DNA from: an uncultured Aeriscardovia sp.
GTDB taxonomy: Bacteria; Actinomycetota; Actinomycetes; Actinomycetales; Bifidobacteriaceae
Direction of reading: 5' to 3'
Assembly: GCA_903789535.1 (NCBI GenBank)
Contig: CAIFES010000003.1
Coordinates: 124,001-188,000, forward strand
DNA: 64,000 nt
Position numbers and translations under genes: made by a program. Within the stretch, counting starts at the first letter, position 1. Every line of letters starts with the position of its first letter. The notes under the pieces are model-generated. The model was not told the DNA's origin and made no database searches. It saw only the letters and a list, made by a program, of their open reading frames with translations. This document shows positions 29,401 to 36,771 of the stretch, piece after piece.

Positions 29401-29609
29401 CTACGCCTCATGTCTTCACCGTCACCGACGACAACCCGAATGTCACGTTCGCGTTTGGCGATGAGATGGCCTCCGGGCCGACCCTGCCGATGTCGGGCGG
29501 CACCTCAACCCAAGTCTTCCGATGGGCCTCCGCCGGGTTCTTCCTCCTGGCGATCCTGTCGGCATCAGTGCTGTGGATCAGGAGGAAAGGCGGTGCGCGA
29601 GTGAAGTGA
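26427..29609 (+). CDS. Large LPXTG-type pilus tip / ancillary pilin (SpaA/CnaB repeats)
   Basis: The 1060-residue surface protein starts with a signal peptide (basic start, hydrophobic core, probable cut after KASA). A ~450-residue N-terminal domain without known motif follows, then about four SpaA/CnaB-like domains, each beginning with a strand such as VTWGKYSS and ending in an E-box like KYVVTETHAPKGY or KYALIEQTAPLGY. The C-terminus has the sortase signal LPMSG (1020-1024, non-canonical fourth residue Ser), a hydrophobic helix and a basic tail. The layout suits a tip adhesin or minor pilin of the FimB/SpaC kind, exposed at the pilus end. AGGAGG precedes ATG 26427 by 6 bases. It is first in the operon with major pilin and sortase C. 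Confidence 0.88.
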   Translation: MKATLTKITSVVAACACAIAMILVSVLLPQQKASAADDSGSFTADGVNIPDYCGHNSVYLLSTTGEVYRAFVPSDGSGMITNTAGDVTGRDDDTTANATSAKCLIPMPYLPASVTVQYTTAKRRSIAQTIGTARNVTGKYNALGADTSDGTLWAAAEIDTSTAGMGMQVFRLDASDRQAHQSMPNPEIRNSGTSQTLDTTDKSYWKTVGGFIKLSQQVGTRYPNVFGGAVNPANHRYYVANLISPMKGTAPNTKNLTLEIRSFSSAGQVGGTKTVTIPYTGTRWGGSSTPRGDIEFDDNGNLTIVVSKMQTSDSGEARSVGMISIPASTLDSSDSITGSLRLFATPSYTNGGAEIGTNVRREISGIGFSGTDTSSLTVSMYDTTSCPTTGSGCAMDSALFSMNVSDANLNEIFALPQTPPYTQTTPSWGTSADSVWTLAKGYESWGGGSSYTQSDKSNDPARYYLQSHEIMDIAKGGAVESSKPYSGSYQFTKVDATSGATLRGAEFTLWPYDGSICGSAPTSASGITLGSDGSLTGATTAASDANGLVSFTDVPLGKATATAQTSRQFCLAETGSPDASAYELDKTPSIIEIQPSATQSITVGANVKNTRRTGSISWTKSDETDTTNLLPGSRWSVSYTPESSDTGTLSGWTKAVTDCESSTCSVASGDLKDNDTDAGEFTLTGLTWGKYVVTETHAPKGYDIPESGYSHTFYVGKSNFNGNASYEGLNPASNAFTDPRVKSGVIRWGKLSTKNTKGVQKSGDVTEDTFSTLASEALPGSGWTLYSSSDHTTITITDCVVNNENDNVDVSGCAAKFGYSPTSTALFDTDPRPGMFCVNVSNDKFATFTLEEVTHPKGYKLNTNDDWGNFTVDASHLSPLPKAILDEPIVPSVTWGKYSSTDVNGVQTSLPDSSKRPLAGSVWKVVYYSSMGPQYYATISDCVTNAYHQCTPSPVADGDGRAGVFSLNLSIYGVGKYALIEQTAPLGYQLDPTPHVFTVTDDNPNVTFAFGDEMASGPTLPMSGGTSTQVFRWASAGFFLLAILSASVLWIRRKGGARVK

Positions 29610-29707
29610 CTTCAGACATCTGGAGGGCTCGCCCTCTGCGGTTCCAATTGATTCAGAAAAGCAATGATTTGAGAAAACTTCTTTCACGTTGAGAGAAAGG
29701 AAATACG

Positions 29708-31309
29708 ATGCAGAACAACAGCATCAAGAAGGCCGTCGCGGGCATCGCTGCGGTGGCAGCGGCCTCCATCGGCCTCGGAATGGCGGCACCCGCCGCAATG
29801 GCGGATGACCTCAGTGTTGGCAACATCAATACGAGCAAGACCGGCACCCTGACCATCCATAAGCGTGCCCAGGCCGATGACAACGGCACCCACAAGGGGT
29901 CCGGCCTCGAGGATAAGAGCGTCACCGGCGAGGGTATCAAAGGCGTCGAGTTCACCGTCTACCCGGTCACCGGCTTCAGCTGGGATGATGCGAACAAGTG
30001 GGGCGACCTCGACAAGCTCTCCGTCGGTACAGACAACAAGGTGTATACGACGGCCAGCGGCACGACCGCTCTCCACGACCCTGCCGCGAGCATCGACACC
30101 GCCAATAAGCACGTCGTCACCACGGATGCCAGCGGAAATGTCTCCATCTCCGGTCTGCCGCTCGGTCTGTACTATGTCGTCGAGACCAACAACGGCAATT
30201 CAAGCCGACAGAACCCGCAGGTGACGGGCGACGCGAACCCGTTCTTCGTCACCCTGCCGTACCCGACGAAGAATGATTCCTCGGCATCCTCGAAGAACGG
30301 CCAGTGGAACTATGACGTCCACGTCTATCCGAAGAACAACGTGAACAATGTCAAGAAGACCGTCGATGTGAGCGGCGCCGTCAAGGTCGGCGACGAGATC
30401 GTCTGGAACATTGACCAGACCGTCCCGGTGCTCGGCAAGGACGCCGAAGGCAACCAGATCAAGTTCACCCACTTCGGCTTCGTCGATCCGCTCGACTCCC
30501 ACACCACGTACCAGAGCATGAAGGTGATCGCCCTCGACAACAAACTGAAGCCGATCTCCCCGGAGGAGGTCGTTCCTTCCTCTTACTACACGCTGACGCA
30601 GGACGGGAACACCATCTCCGTTGACTTCACCAAGGCCGGTCTCGCGCAGCTCGACGCGCGCAAGTATGCCGCCATCCGCTTCGCCGTGACTGTGAAGGTC
30701 ACCTCGCTTCCTGCCAACTATCAGGTGCCCAACAGCGTGTACCAGTGGATCAACACCCCGAAGCCGAGCACTTCCGGCGAGTCCACCCCGGTCAAGTCAC
30801 AGGATCAGCCGTACTACGGCGATTACACCTTCAAGAAGATCGATGACCTGACTCCGGCCAACCCGCTTTCCGGTGCCGAGTTCGTCATGTGGAAGCGCAC
30901 AGGCACCACCTGCGAGCAGACGAAGCCGAACTCTGGCGTGATCAACGCCGATGCTGCTTCCAATACCCAGGGTCTTGTCAAGTTCAGCGGTGTGCTGATC
31001 GGCAAGTTCGCCACCGGTACCACGAATGATCAGGCCACCGCGCACTTCTGCCTCCTTGAGACCAAGGCTCCGGCCGGATACCAGCTCAACAGCACCGTCA
31101 AGGATGTCATCCTGCATGCCGGCGTCAACGGTGCCGGCACGACGGAGAACCCGTACGACCAGGTCAAGAACACCAAGCAGAACGGTCCGAACCTGCCGCT
31201 CACTGGTGCAGCCGGCAAGCTGATTCTCCTGCTCGGCAGTGTCGCGGTTCTCGCTGCGGCCGGTGCCCTGTTTGTGGTCAATTCTCGTCGCCAGCGCGCC
31301 AACCGCTGA
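29708..31309 (+). CDS. Major pilin (FimA/SpaA-type), LPLTG-anchored
   Basis: The 533-residue protein carries a signal peptide ending AAPAAMA, the pilin motif VYPKN (Lys209, the usual cross-linking residue), Cna-B/SpaA-like domains with an E-box CLLETKAPAGYQL, and the C-terminal LPLTG (496-500) with TM helix and basic tail. This is the standard backbone pilin that sortase C polymerises through the YPKN lysine and the LPXTG threonine. AAAGGA lies 7 bases before ATG 29708. It follows the tip gene by 98 bases and precedes sortase C. Confidence 0.92.
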   Translation: MQNNSIKKAVAGIAAVAAASIGLGMAAPAAMADDLSVGNINTSKTGTLTIHKRAQADDNGTHKGSGLEDKSVTGEGIKGVEFTVYPVTGFSWDDANKWGDLDKLSVGTDNKVYTTASGTTALHDPAASIDTANKHVVTTDASGNVSISGLPLGLYYVVETNNGNSSRQNPQVTGDANPFFVTLPYPTKNDSSASSKNGQWNYDVHVYPKNNVNNVKKTVDVSGAVKVGDEIVWNIDQTVPVLGKDAEGNQIKFTHFGFVDPLDSHTTYQSMKVIALDNKLKPISPEEVVPSSYYTLTQDGNTISVDFTKAGLAQLDARKYAAIRFAVTVKVTSLPANYQVPNSVYQWINTPKPSTSGESTPVKSQDQPYYGDYTFKKIDDLTPANPLSGAEFVMWKRTGTTCEQTKPNSGVINADAASNTQGLVKFSGVLIGKFATGTTNDQATAHFCLLETKAPAGYQLNSTVKDVILHAGVNGAGTTENPYDQVKNTKQNGPNLPLTGAAGKLILLLGSVAVLAAAGALFVVNSRRQRANR

Positions 31310-31329
31310 CGATCTCGGAAAGCATGACA

Positions 31330-31362
31330 CGGGGATCGCTGAATGAACCTCCGCGGTCCCCG
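31330..31362 (+). other. Hairpin between major pilin and sortase
   Basis: CGGGGATCGC (31330-31339) pairs with GCGGTCCCCG (31353-31362) in a 10-bp stem with one G-U. There is no T tract, so it may be a partial terminator or an mRNA-stabilising 3' structure that raises major-pilin mRNA over sortase mRNA. Confidence 0.5.
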
Positions 31363-31440
31363 GCCATCGCCTTCCTCAATAAATGAACATACAGAACTCA
31401 AGAGCCTATAATTTCATTTATTCTCTTTTCTATTTCCACG

Positions 31441-31474
31441 CGGGGCGGGAAGGGCGTGTTCCTTTCCCGCCCCG
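31441..31474 (+). other. Second strong hairpin upstream of sortase gene
   Basis: CGGGGCGGGAA (31441-31451) pairs perfectly with TTCCCGCCCCG (31464-31474), loop 12 bases. No T tract follows. Confidence 0.55.
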
Positions 31475-31487
31475 TCTCCGTATCCAG

Positions 31488-31515
31488 GGATTCGTATGCG
31501 AGGATTCGTATGCAG
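31488..31515. repeat. 14-bp tandem repeat before sortase gene
   Basis: GGATTCGTATGCGA is followed directly by GGATTCGTATGCAG. The 14-bp unit is out of any reading frame, consistent with non-coding spacer. Confidence 0.75.
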
Positions 31516-31564
31516 GGAGATGCCGCATTCCCGTATGCTTCGGGTATGCGGGAGGAAGATACGG

Positions 31565-31608
31565 CATCTGACGGGCGTACGACATCTGACAGATATATAA
31601 CATCTAAC
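31565..31608. repeat. Three 18-bp-spaced repeats before the sortase start
   Basis: CATCTGAC at 31565 and 31583 and CATCTAAC at 31601 recur with exact 18-base spacing, ending 18 bases before ATG 31627. Confidence 0.7.
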
Positions 31609-31626
31609 AGGCGGGAGGCGGACGAC

Positions 31627-32679
31627 ATGACGGCACAGCAGCGGGGGAGCCGTGCGGCTGACGACGGGAGCGGGACCAAGACTGAAGCCGACTTCCGCGA
31701 CGGCAAGCCGAAAATCGGCGCAGGGAAGATCGTCTCGGCCCTCTGGCTGCCCTATCTCATCGTCCTGCTCGTCATCGCAGGCCTCACCATGCTCATCTAT
31801 CCGAGCGCGGCGCAATGGCTGAGCCAGTACAACTACGAGCGCACACTCAACAACTACACGGCGGCCATCGCCAAAGACACCGTCACCCCCGACGAGAAAG
31901 AGCAGCTCGCCGCCGCCAAGGCCTACAACGACGCGCTCATCTCCGGCGCCCAGCTGCTGCCCAACCATCGCATCCCCAGCGGTTCGGGTACGCTCAGCGC
32001 CTCTGGCGGCACCATCAAGAGCGGCGGGCGTACCTGGACGTACGACCAGATCCTTGCCGCCGACTCCACAGGACTGATCGGCAAAATCCAGATCCCCAAG
32101 ATCGATGTGGATCTGCCCATCTATCACGGCACATCAGACGAGACCCTGCTCAAAGGCGCCGGCCACCTCGAGGGCACATCGCTGCCCATCGGCGGAAAAT
32201 CGACCAGGACCGTCATCACCGCGCATCGCGGCCTGGCCTCCGCCGAGCTGTTCACCCGCCTCAACGAGATCAAGAAGGGCGACGAGTTCACCCTGCAGGT
32301 GTTCGGCAAGGTGCTCATGTACCGCGTGGTCAGCACGCGTGTGATCGACCCGAAGGACACCGCCGCCATCAAGGCCGTCAAAGGCAAGGATCTTGCCACG
32401 CTCATCACCTGCACTCCGCTGGGCATCAACACACAGCGCATCCTTGTGACGGGCGAGCGCGTGGTGCCCACCCCCAAGAATGCGGCGAAGAAGCTCAATC
32501 TGCCCAAGTTCCCGTGGTTCTTCGTGGGCTACTGCCTGGGACTGATACTGCTGATTGTGTGGGCGGTCTACCAGACGCGGAGCTCCCTGCGGCGTTTGCA
32601 CGACGATGCGCTTGGCGTCGGCACGAAGGACAGCTTCTACCGTCCGACCGGCAGCAGGGGCATGCATCTGAAGGAATAG
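31627..32679 (+). CDS. srtC: Sortase C (pilus-type class C sortase)
   Basis: The 350-residue membrane transpeptidase joins pilin subunits. It has an N-terminal membrane helix (LIVLLVIAGLTMLIYP), the catalytic His200 in VITAHRGL, Cys262 in LITCTPLG and Arg271 in TQRILVTGER. A second C-terminal membrane helix (FVGYCLGLILLIVWAVYQ) is usual for class C. It lies downstream of both pilins. Start ATG 31627 is preceded by GGGAGG; the upstream open frame (from 31456) holds three 18-bp repeats and a 14-bp out-of-frame repeat, so it is probably leader rather than coding sequence. Confidence 0.9.
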   Translation: MTAQQRGSRAADDGSGTKTEADFRDGKPKIGAGKIVSALWLPYLIVLLVIAGLTMLIYPSAAQWLSQYNYERTLNNYTAAIAKDTVTPDEKEQLAAAKAYNDALISGAQLLPNHRIPSGSGTLSASGGTIKSGGRTWTYDQILAADSTGLIGKIQIPKIDVDLPIYHGTSDETLLKGAGHLEGTSLPIGGKSTRTVITAHRGLASAELFTRLNEIKKGDEFTLQVFGKVLMYRVVSTRVIDPKDTAAIKAVKGKDLATLITCTPLGINTQRILVTGERVVPTPKNAAKKLNLPKFPWFFVGYCLGLILLIVWAVYQTRSSLRRLHDDALGVGTKDSFYRPTGSRGMHLKE

Positions 32680-32760
32680 CCGGTTATCGGCGAGAGAAGA
32701 ATTCCGACTATTCCAGCTGATAGGCCGCCTGTCATCGTCTGCCTGGACGATTCAAGGCTC

Positions 32761-33624
32761 TCACGGCCTTGTCGCCCAAAAGGCGACGGCGGAGGAGGCG
32801 GCCACGTTGAGGGAGTCGACGTCGTGGCTCATGGGGATTTTCACGGTCAGGTCGGCGTCGGCGATGGTGCGATGCAGCAGACCCGTCCCTTCGGTGCCGA
32901 AGATCAACGCAAGTTTATCGATATGATCGGGCTCGCCCTCGTCGCTGTGCGTGCGACGCGAGAGCTCGTCCAGGCTGATCGAGTCGTCCTCAAGCGCCAT
33001 CGCCGCAGTAGTGAAGCCGAGGTCATGCAGCTGCTCGAGGCCGGGATGCGGCCAGTTGTGGTGATCATCGCCGCCGATGCGTGTCCATGGCACCTGGAAG
33101 CACGTGCCCATCGACACCCTCACCGCACGACGATACAGCGGGTCGGCGCATGAGGGTGTCACCAGCACGGCGTCCACGTCGAGCGCGGCGGCTGAACGCA
33201 TGATCGCGCCGATGTTCTCGTGGTTGACCACGTTCTCCAGCACCGCCACGCGGCGGGCGTCGCGGCAGACCTCCTCCACGCTCGGCAGCGGCCAGCGGTG
33301 CATCGCCGCCAGCGCACCGCGGTTGAGACGGTAGCCGGTCAGCTTCCTCAGCAACTCCTCGCTGCCTACGAACACAGGGATATCCGGCCCCCACAGGCTG
33401 TCGACAAGATCAAACTCATCCTTCATCGAATCAAGCCATTTTTCCTCAATGAGGAAGGAGAACGGCTTGACATGGGCGGCTAGGGCGCGGTCGATCACCT
33501 TGGGCTGCTCGGCGATGAACAGACCCTTCTCCGGTTCGAGCCGGTTCCTCAGCTGCGGCTCGGTCAGGCTCACATACGCCTGCAGGCGCGTGTCGGAAAG
33601 GTCGGTGATCGTGGTGATGCGCAT
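32761..33624 (-). CDS. TrmH/SpoU-family rRNA/tRNA 2'-O-methyltransferase
   Basis: The 287-residue protein has the N-terminal substrate-binding region (RNRLEPEKGLFIAEQPKVI) and the SPOUT knot: VAVLENVVNHENIGAIMRSA, then LALIFGTEGTGLLHRTIADA and a C-terminal KIPMSHDVDSLNVAASSAVA, the three SpoU motifs. It ribose-methylates a tRNA or rRNA nucleotide using S-adenosylmethionine; the target is not readable. I chose ATG 33624 because the family core starts soon after; an open frame reaches 126 bases further upstream. It converges on the sortase gene. Confidence 0.93.
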   Translation of the reverse strand: MRITTITDLSDTRLQAYVSLTEPQLRNRLEPEKGLFIAEQPKVIDRALAAHVKPFSFLIEEKWLDSMKDEFDLVDSLWGPDIPVFVGSEELLRKLTGYRLNRGALAAMHRWPLPSVEEVCRDARRVAVLENVVNHENIGAIMRSAAALDVDAVLVTPSCADPLYRRAVRVSMGTCFQVPWTRIGGDDHHNWPHPGLEQLHDLGFTTAAMALEDDSISLDELSRRTHSDEGEPDHIDKLALIFGTEGTGLLHRTIADADLTVKIPMSHDVDSLNVAASSAVAFWATRP

Positions 33625-33794
33625 GGTGCCCAGCCTAGGACGGCGAGGGGAGGAGGGATGGTCGGCTGTTATCAGTGCCGAAGACAGATATAAGAGACGC
33701 GTCAGATCGGCGAGACTGTCAGGATGATCGGGGAGAGGACTGCGGGACAAAGGAATATCCGAATATATTTGGTACCCCGACTAAATAAACGGGT

Positions 33795-35246
33795 ATGGCA
33801 CAAAAGCAGCAGACAGAAGCACATATCGAGCAGACTCTTGACCGCACCAAGCGAACCCAGCAAAATCCGGACCATATCCCCGCCACAGTGATCGCGGCAG
33901 TCGTGGCGACCGGACTCATGTCGTTCTGCGGGGTCATCGTCGAGACGTCCATGAACGTGACCTTCCCCACGCTCATGCGCCAGTTCGCCGTCTCCTCCAA
34001 CGTGGTGCAATGGATGACGTCCATTTACCTGCTCGTCGTCGCCGTCATCGTCCCGCTCTCAGCCATCCTCAAAAGCTCGTTCACCACGCGCTCGCTGTTC
34101 ACCGTCGCCAGCCTGTTCTTCTTCGCGGGGCTCATCACCGACGCGCTCGCGCCGAGCTTCCCATTGCTGTTGCTCGGTCGGGCGTTGCAAGGAGTAGGCA
34201 CAGGCATCGCCTTGCCGCTCATGTTCAATATCATCCTCGAGCAGGTGCCGGCAGGCAGGGTCGGCCTGATGATGGGCATCGGCAACCTCATCACCGGCAT
34301 CGCCCCGGCCATCGGCCCCACTTTCGGCGGCATTGTCTCCGACCAGATCGGCTGGCGCTGGGTGTTCTGGATCCTCCTGCCGTTCATCGCCCTCTCCTTC
34401 TTCCTCGGCCAGTGGGGGATCCGCCAGAAATCGACCATCCGCCGCCAGAAAGTTGACGTGCTCAGTGTGATCGGCATCCTCCTGCTCTTCACCGGTTTTG
34501 TCTACGGTTTCAGCAACCTGGGCACCTCGGCGTTCCTCAGCCTCAAGGTGGGCGGGGCACTGCTGGTCGGACTCCTCGGCATGGCGCTGCTCGTCTGGCG
34601 CTCGCTGACCATCGCCCAGCCCGTGCTCAAACTCTCGCTGCTGGGAGACCGCGCTTTTGCCGCCCATGTGCTCGGTTTCTTCCTCACCCAGCTCATCTCG
34701 CTCGGCTTCGCTTTCCTGCTGCCCAACTACATCCAGATCGTCAACGGCTCGACCACGCTGACCGCCGGGCTCGTGGTGCTGCCCGCGGGTGTGGCCGGGG
34801 CGATCTGCGCGCCGCTGTCCGGACGGGTGCTCGACGCGCTGGGTGCGAGGAAGCCGATCGTGACAGGGATATCGCTGTGCGTGGCCTCCTTGGTGACATT
34901 CACGCTGATGAGCCGGTCGATGAGCAACTTCTGGATCGGGTTCGTCTACGTGTTTTACATGGCCGGTATGGGCATGTGCATCGGCAACGTGATGACGAGC
35001 GGGCTGCGGCTCGTGGGGCCGGACGATTCGGCGCAGGGCAACGCGATCATGAGCACGCTGCAGCAGTTCGCCGGCGCGATGGGGACATCGGTGGCGGCGG
35101 CGCTCGTCGCCGCGAGCCAGAAGAGCGCGGGAGGGGTTGTCGGTCGGGCGGCCGCGACGGCGATCGGCACGCAGCACGCGTTCCTCGTGCTCACCGTGCT
35201 GGCCGTCGTGGTGCTGGGTGCCTACATCCGGTATGTGAGGGACTGA
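33795..35246 (+). CDS. MFS transporter, DHA2 (14-TM EmrB/QacA) family
   Basis: The 483-residue membrane protein has about 14 hydrophobic segments and DHA2 motifs: VVETSMNVTFPTLMRQFAVS (motif D1-like in TM1), LGRALQGVGTGIALPLMFNI, GNLITGIAPAIGPTFGGIVS (motif C) and IRQKSTIRRQK in the central loop. It probably exports drugs or other toxic compounds by proton antiport; substrate unknown. No good Shine-Dalgarno precedes ATG 33795, but TAAATA (33782-33787) ends 7 bases before it, so a leaderless transcript is possible. No regulator gene is adjacent. Confidence 0.92.
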   Translation: MAQKQQTEAHIEQTLDRTKRTQQNPDHIPATVIAAVVATGLMSFCGVIVETSMNVTFPTLMRQFAVSSNVVQWMTSIYLLVVAVIVPLSAILKSSFTTRSLFTVASLFFFAGLITDALAPSFPLLLLGRALQGVGTGIALPLMFNIILEQVPAGRVGLMMGIGNLITGIAPAIGPTFGGIVSDQIGWRWVFWILLPFIALSFFLGQWGIRQKSTIRRQKVDVLSVIGILLLFTGFVYGFSNLGTSAFLSLKVGGALLVGLLGMALLVWRSLTIAQPVLKLSLLGDRAFAAHVLGFFLTQLISLGFAFLLPNYIQIVNGSTTLTAGLVVLPAGVAGAICAPLSGRVLDALGARKPIVTGISLCVASLVTFTLMSRSMSNFWIGFVYVFYMAGMGMCIGNVMTSGLRLVGPDDSAQGNAIMSTLQQFAGAMGTSVAAALVAASQKSAGGVVGRAAATAIGTQHAFLVLTVLAVVVLGAYIRYVRD

Positions 35247-35647
35247 CGGGCGGATTTGCTGCGGGAGCTTGTTGTTGTGCGAGTTTGCCGTTTGCTGAGC
35301 GGGAGCTTGTTGTGTGTGTGGGGGGGGGTGACTGTGAAGTTGCAGAGACTGTTGGTGACTGCGAGTGACTGTGAGTGAGAGCCTACGGTGACTGCGGGTT
35401 TCCCAGTCGTCCACATTTCTGATATCGGCGACCGGCACAATCGTCCGCTGGTAAAATGGTTGGAGTTATGCGCTAATCAAGTGAAAAGTTCCGGACGCAT
35501 GGAAGATCTCGAAGCGTGATGCCAAGAGACAACAGACCAGGCAGTCCGGAAAGCCGTGTGACTCGAAAAGTCATCTGATACGAAAGCAACCCTATATAGA
35601 AGTAATCCGATAAAGAAAAACACACATCTACAGAAAGAAGGTGGGAT
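35247..35647. other. Repeat-rich spacer with a second G9 tract
   Basis: This 401-base spacer shows no gene. It holds two copies of a GCGGGAGCTTGTTGT-like unit (35261-35275 and near 35299-35313), a TG run leading into G9 (35320-35328) followed by TGAC, and four copies of GTGACTGYGR (35328-35337, 35355-35364, 35365-35374, 35388-35397). Nearer to the next gene it is AT-rich, with CCTATATAG and a GACT-N5-AGTC pair, and a GAAGG ribosome-binding site 10 bases before the next ATG. Confidence 0.6.
35320..35328. repeat. Second homopolymeric G9 tract
   Basis: Nine G residues preceded by a TG repeat and followed by TGAC, as in the pilus control region. It lies 73 bases after the MFS stop and 320 bases before the AbiEii partner gene. 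Confidence 0.85.
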
Positions 35648-36040
35648 ATGACACTGATTGATTCGAAAGGCGCCGCGAGCAATTCCGTGACGATGCACGC
35701 CTACTCTGCCTATCCCGCCGAGCACCCTGATTCTTTTGACGACCTGCACGGGCCGTCGCACGGCAGGCTTGTTCTGCCGCTGGATGTGTATTGGGGGCCG
35801 GATCGGCAGAAAGGTTTCGATCTGTCGAACCCTGCGGATGTTGTGTATGCCTATTCGGAAGTCGTCGCCAATGCGACCGCTGACCAGCAGGAACGCATGC
35901 TCAACAGAAAGTTACTGGTCAAATACTGGCCGGAACTGTCCATTGATGTCAGACGTATCAGACCGGCGTGGGAGAAAGCTTTCCCCGCGCTCAGAGAAAG
36001 CATGGCAGCATGGAAGACGTCGAGAAACAACGTGGGCTAG
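35648..36040 (+). CDS. Small partner of AbiEii-like nucleotidyltransferase
   Basis: The 130-residue soluble protein has a conserved-looking core: LPLDVYWGPDRQKGFDLSNP, then VVYAYSEVVANATADQQERM and YWPELSIDVRRIRPAWEKAF. I recall such proteins in operon with AbiEii-like nucleotidyltransferases in actinobacteria; their function is not established, and an antitoxin-like role is inference. GAAGG lies 10 bases before ATG 35648. The end overlaps the next gene by 31 bases in another frame, so the two are translationally linked. Confidence 0.7.
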   Translation: MTLIDSKGAASNSVTMHAYSAYPAEHPDSFDDLHGPSHGRLVLPLDVYWGPDRQKGFDLSNPADVVYAYSEVVANATADQQERMLNRKLLVKYWPELSIDVRRIRPAWEKAFPALRESMAAWKTSRNNVG

Positions 36041-36702
36041 CGTTTCAGCGCGAGATATTCAGGCTCCTCTCGCCGGCACTTCACCCGTACGGGTATGCCC
36101 TAGCCGGCTCTGGGGCAATTCGCGAATACAAGCTCATCGATCGGCCGACAGACGATATTGATCTGTTTACCGTCATGGCGCATCAAAAACAAACACGGCA
36201 GGCGGCTGATCTCGCGATCACGCTTTTGTCCGACCATGGCTATCACGTCAAGAAAGTCCGCGAATCACACATCTTTACGAGACTTCTCGTCACGCGCGAG
36301 GATCTGTCGACCGAGATTGATCTGTCGGTCGATGCACGGCAGAAGCCGGCTGTTCTTTTGGCGGATGGCTGGGTCATCTCACCAGAGGATGCTATTGCCT
36401 CAAAGATCGTGGCGATGACATTCCGTGGTGAGCCGCGCGACTATCTGGATGGGGTGGCTATCTACCGCTCGAAGATCATGCCGATGCCCGACCTGTACGA
36501 TCTGTGCCGGAACTTTGACGCCACCTTCAGCGAGGGATTTGTTCTGCTGTCATTGCAACGATTCACTGACATAGACGACCGGCAGTTCGCCCGTTATGTC
36601 GACGCGAAACAGCTTGGAGAGGTCCGTCGTCTTGCCGGTCAGTGGATCGACGAGCTGCGTGCGGCAGGCGTGGAGCCGCCCAGTTATGTTCCTGGGATGT
36701 AA
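36010..36702 (+). CDS. AbiEii/AbiGii-like nucleotidyltransferase
   Basis: The 230-residue protein has the MNT-type nucleotidyltransferase core: YALAGSGAIREYKLIDRPTD then DDIDLFTV (GS and DxD-type metal residues), STEIDLSVDARQ (third acidic residue) and AIASKIVAMTFRGEPRDYLD. AbiEii-type enzymes are toxins that modify tRNA or NTPs in toxin-antitoxin and phage-abortive systems; here the toxicity is inferred only. The start overlaps the upstream small partner by 31 bases. It converges with lacI, 69 bases apart. A defence or stabilisation role is plausible but unproven. Confidence 0.8.
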   Translation: MEDVEKQRGLAFQREIFRLLSPALHPYGYALAGSGAIREYKLIDRPTDDIDLFTVMAHQKQTRQAADLAITLLSDHGYHVKKVRESHIFTRLLVTREDLSTEIDLSVDARQKPAVLLADGWVISPEDAIASKIVAMTFRGEPRDYLDGVAIYRSKIMPMPDLYDLCRNFDATFSEGFVLLSLQRFTDIDDRQFARYVDAKQLGEVRRLAGQWIDELRAAGVEPPSYVPGM

Positions 36703-36771
36703 TCATTGGCTAGAAGAAAGCTATCGCATGACTGCTTGTGCTATTCCTGCCAGCTGCCGATGAAATGTGCA

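Noticed and set aside
31456-31626. Longer sortase C N-terminus
   Set aside because: It would include hairpin and 14-bp out-of-frame repeats and lacks a good ribosome-binding site; ATG 31627 has GGGAGG.
35247-35368. MFS gene extended by G-tract frameshift
   Set aside because: The MFS stop codon lies 73 bases upstream of the G9 tract, and the protein has normal length without extension.
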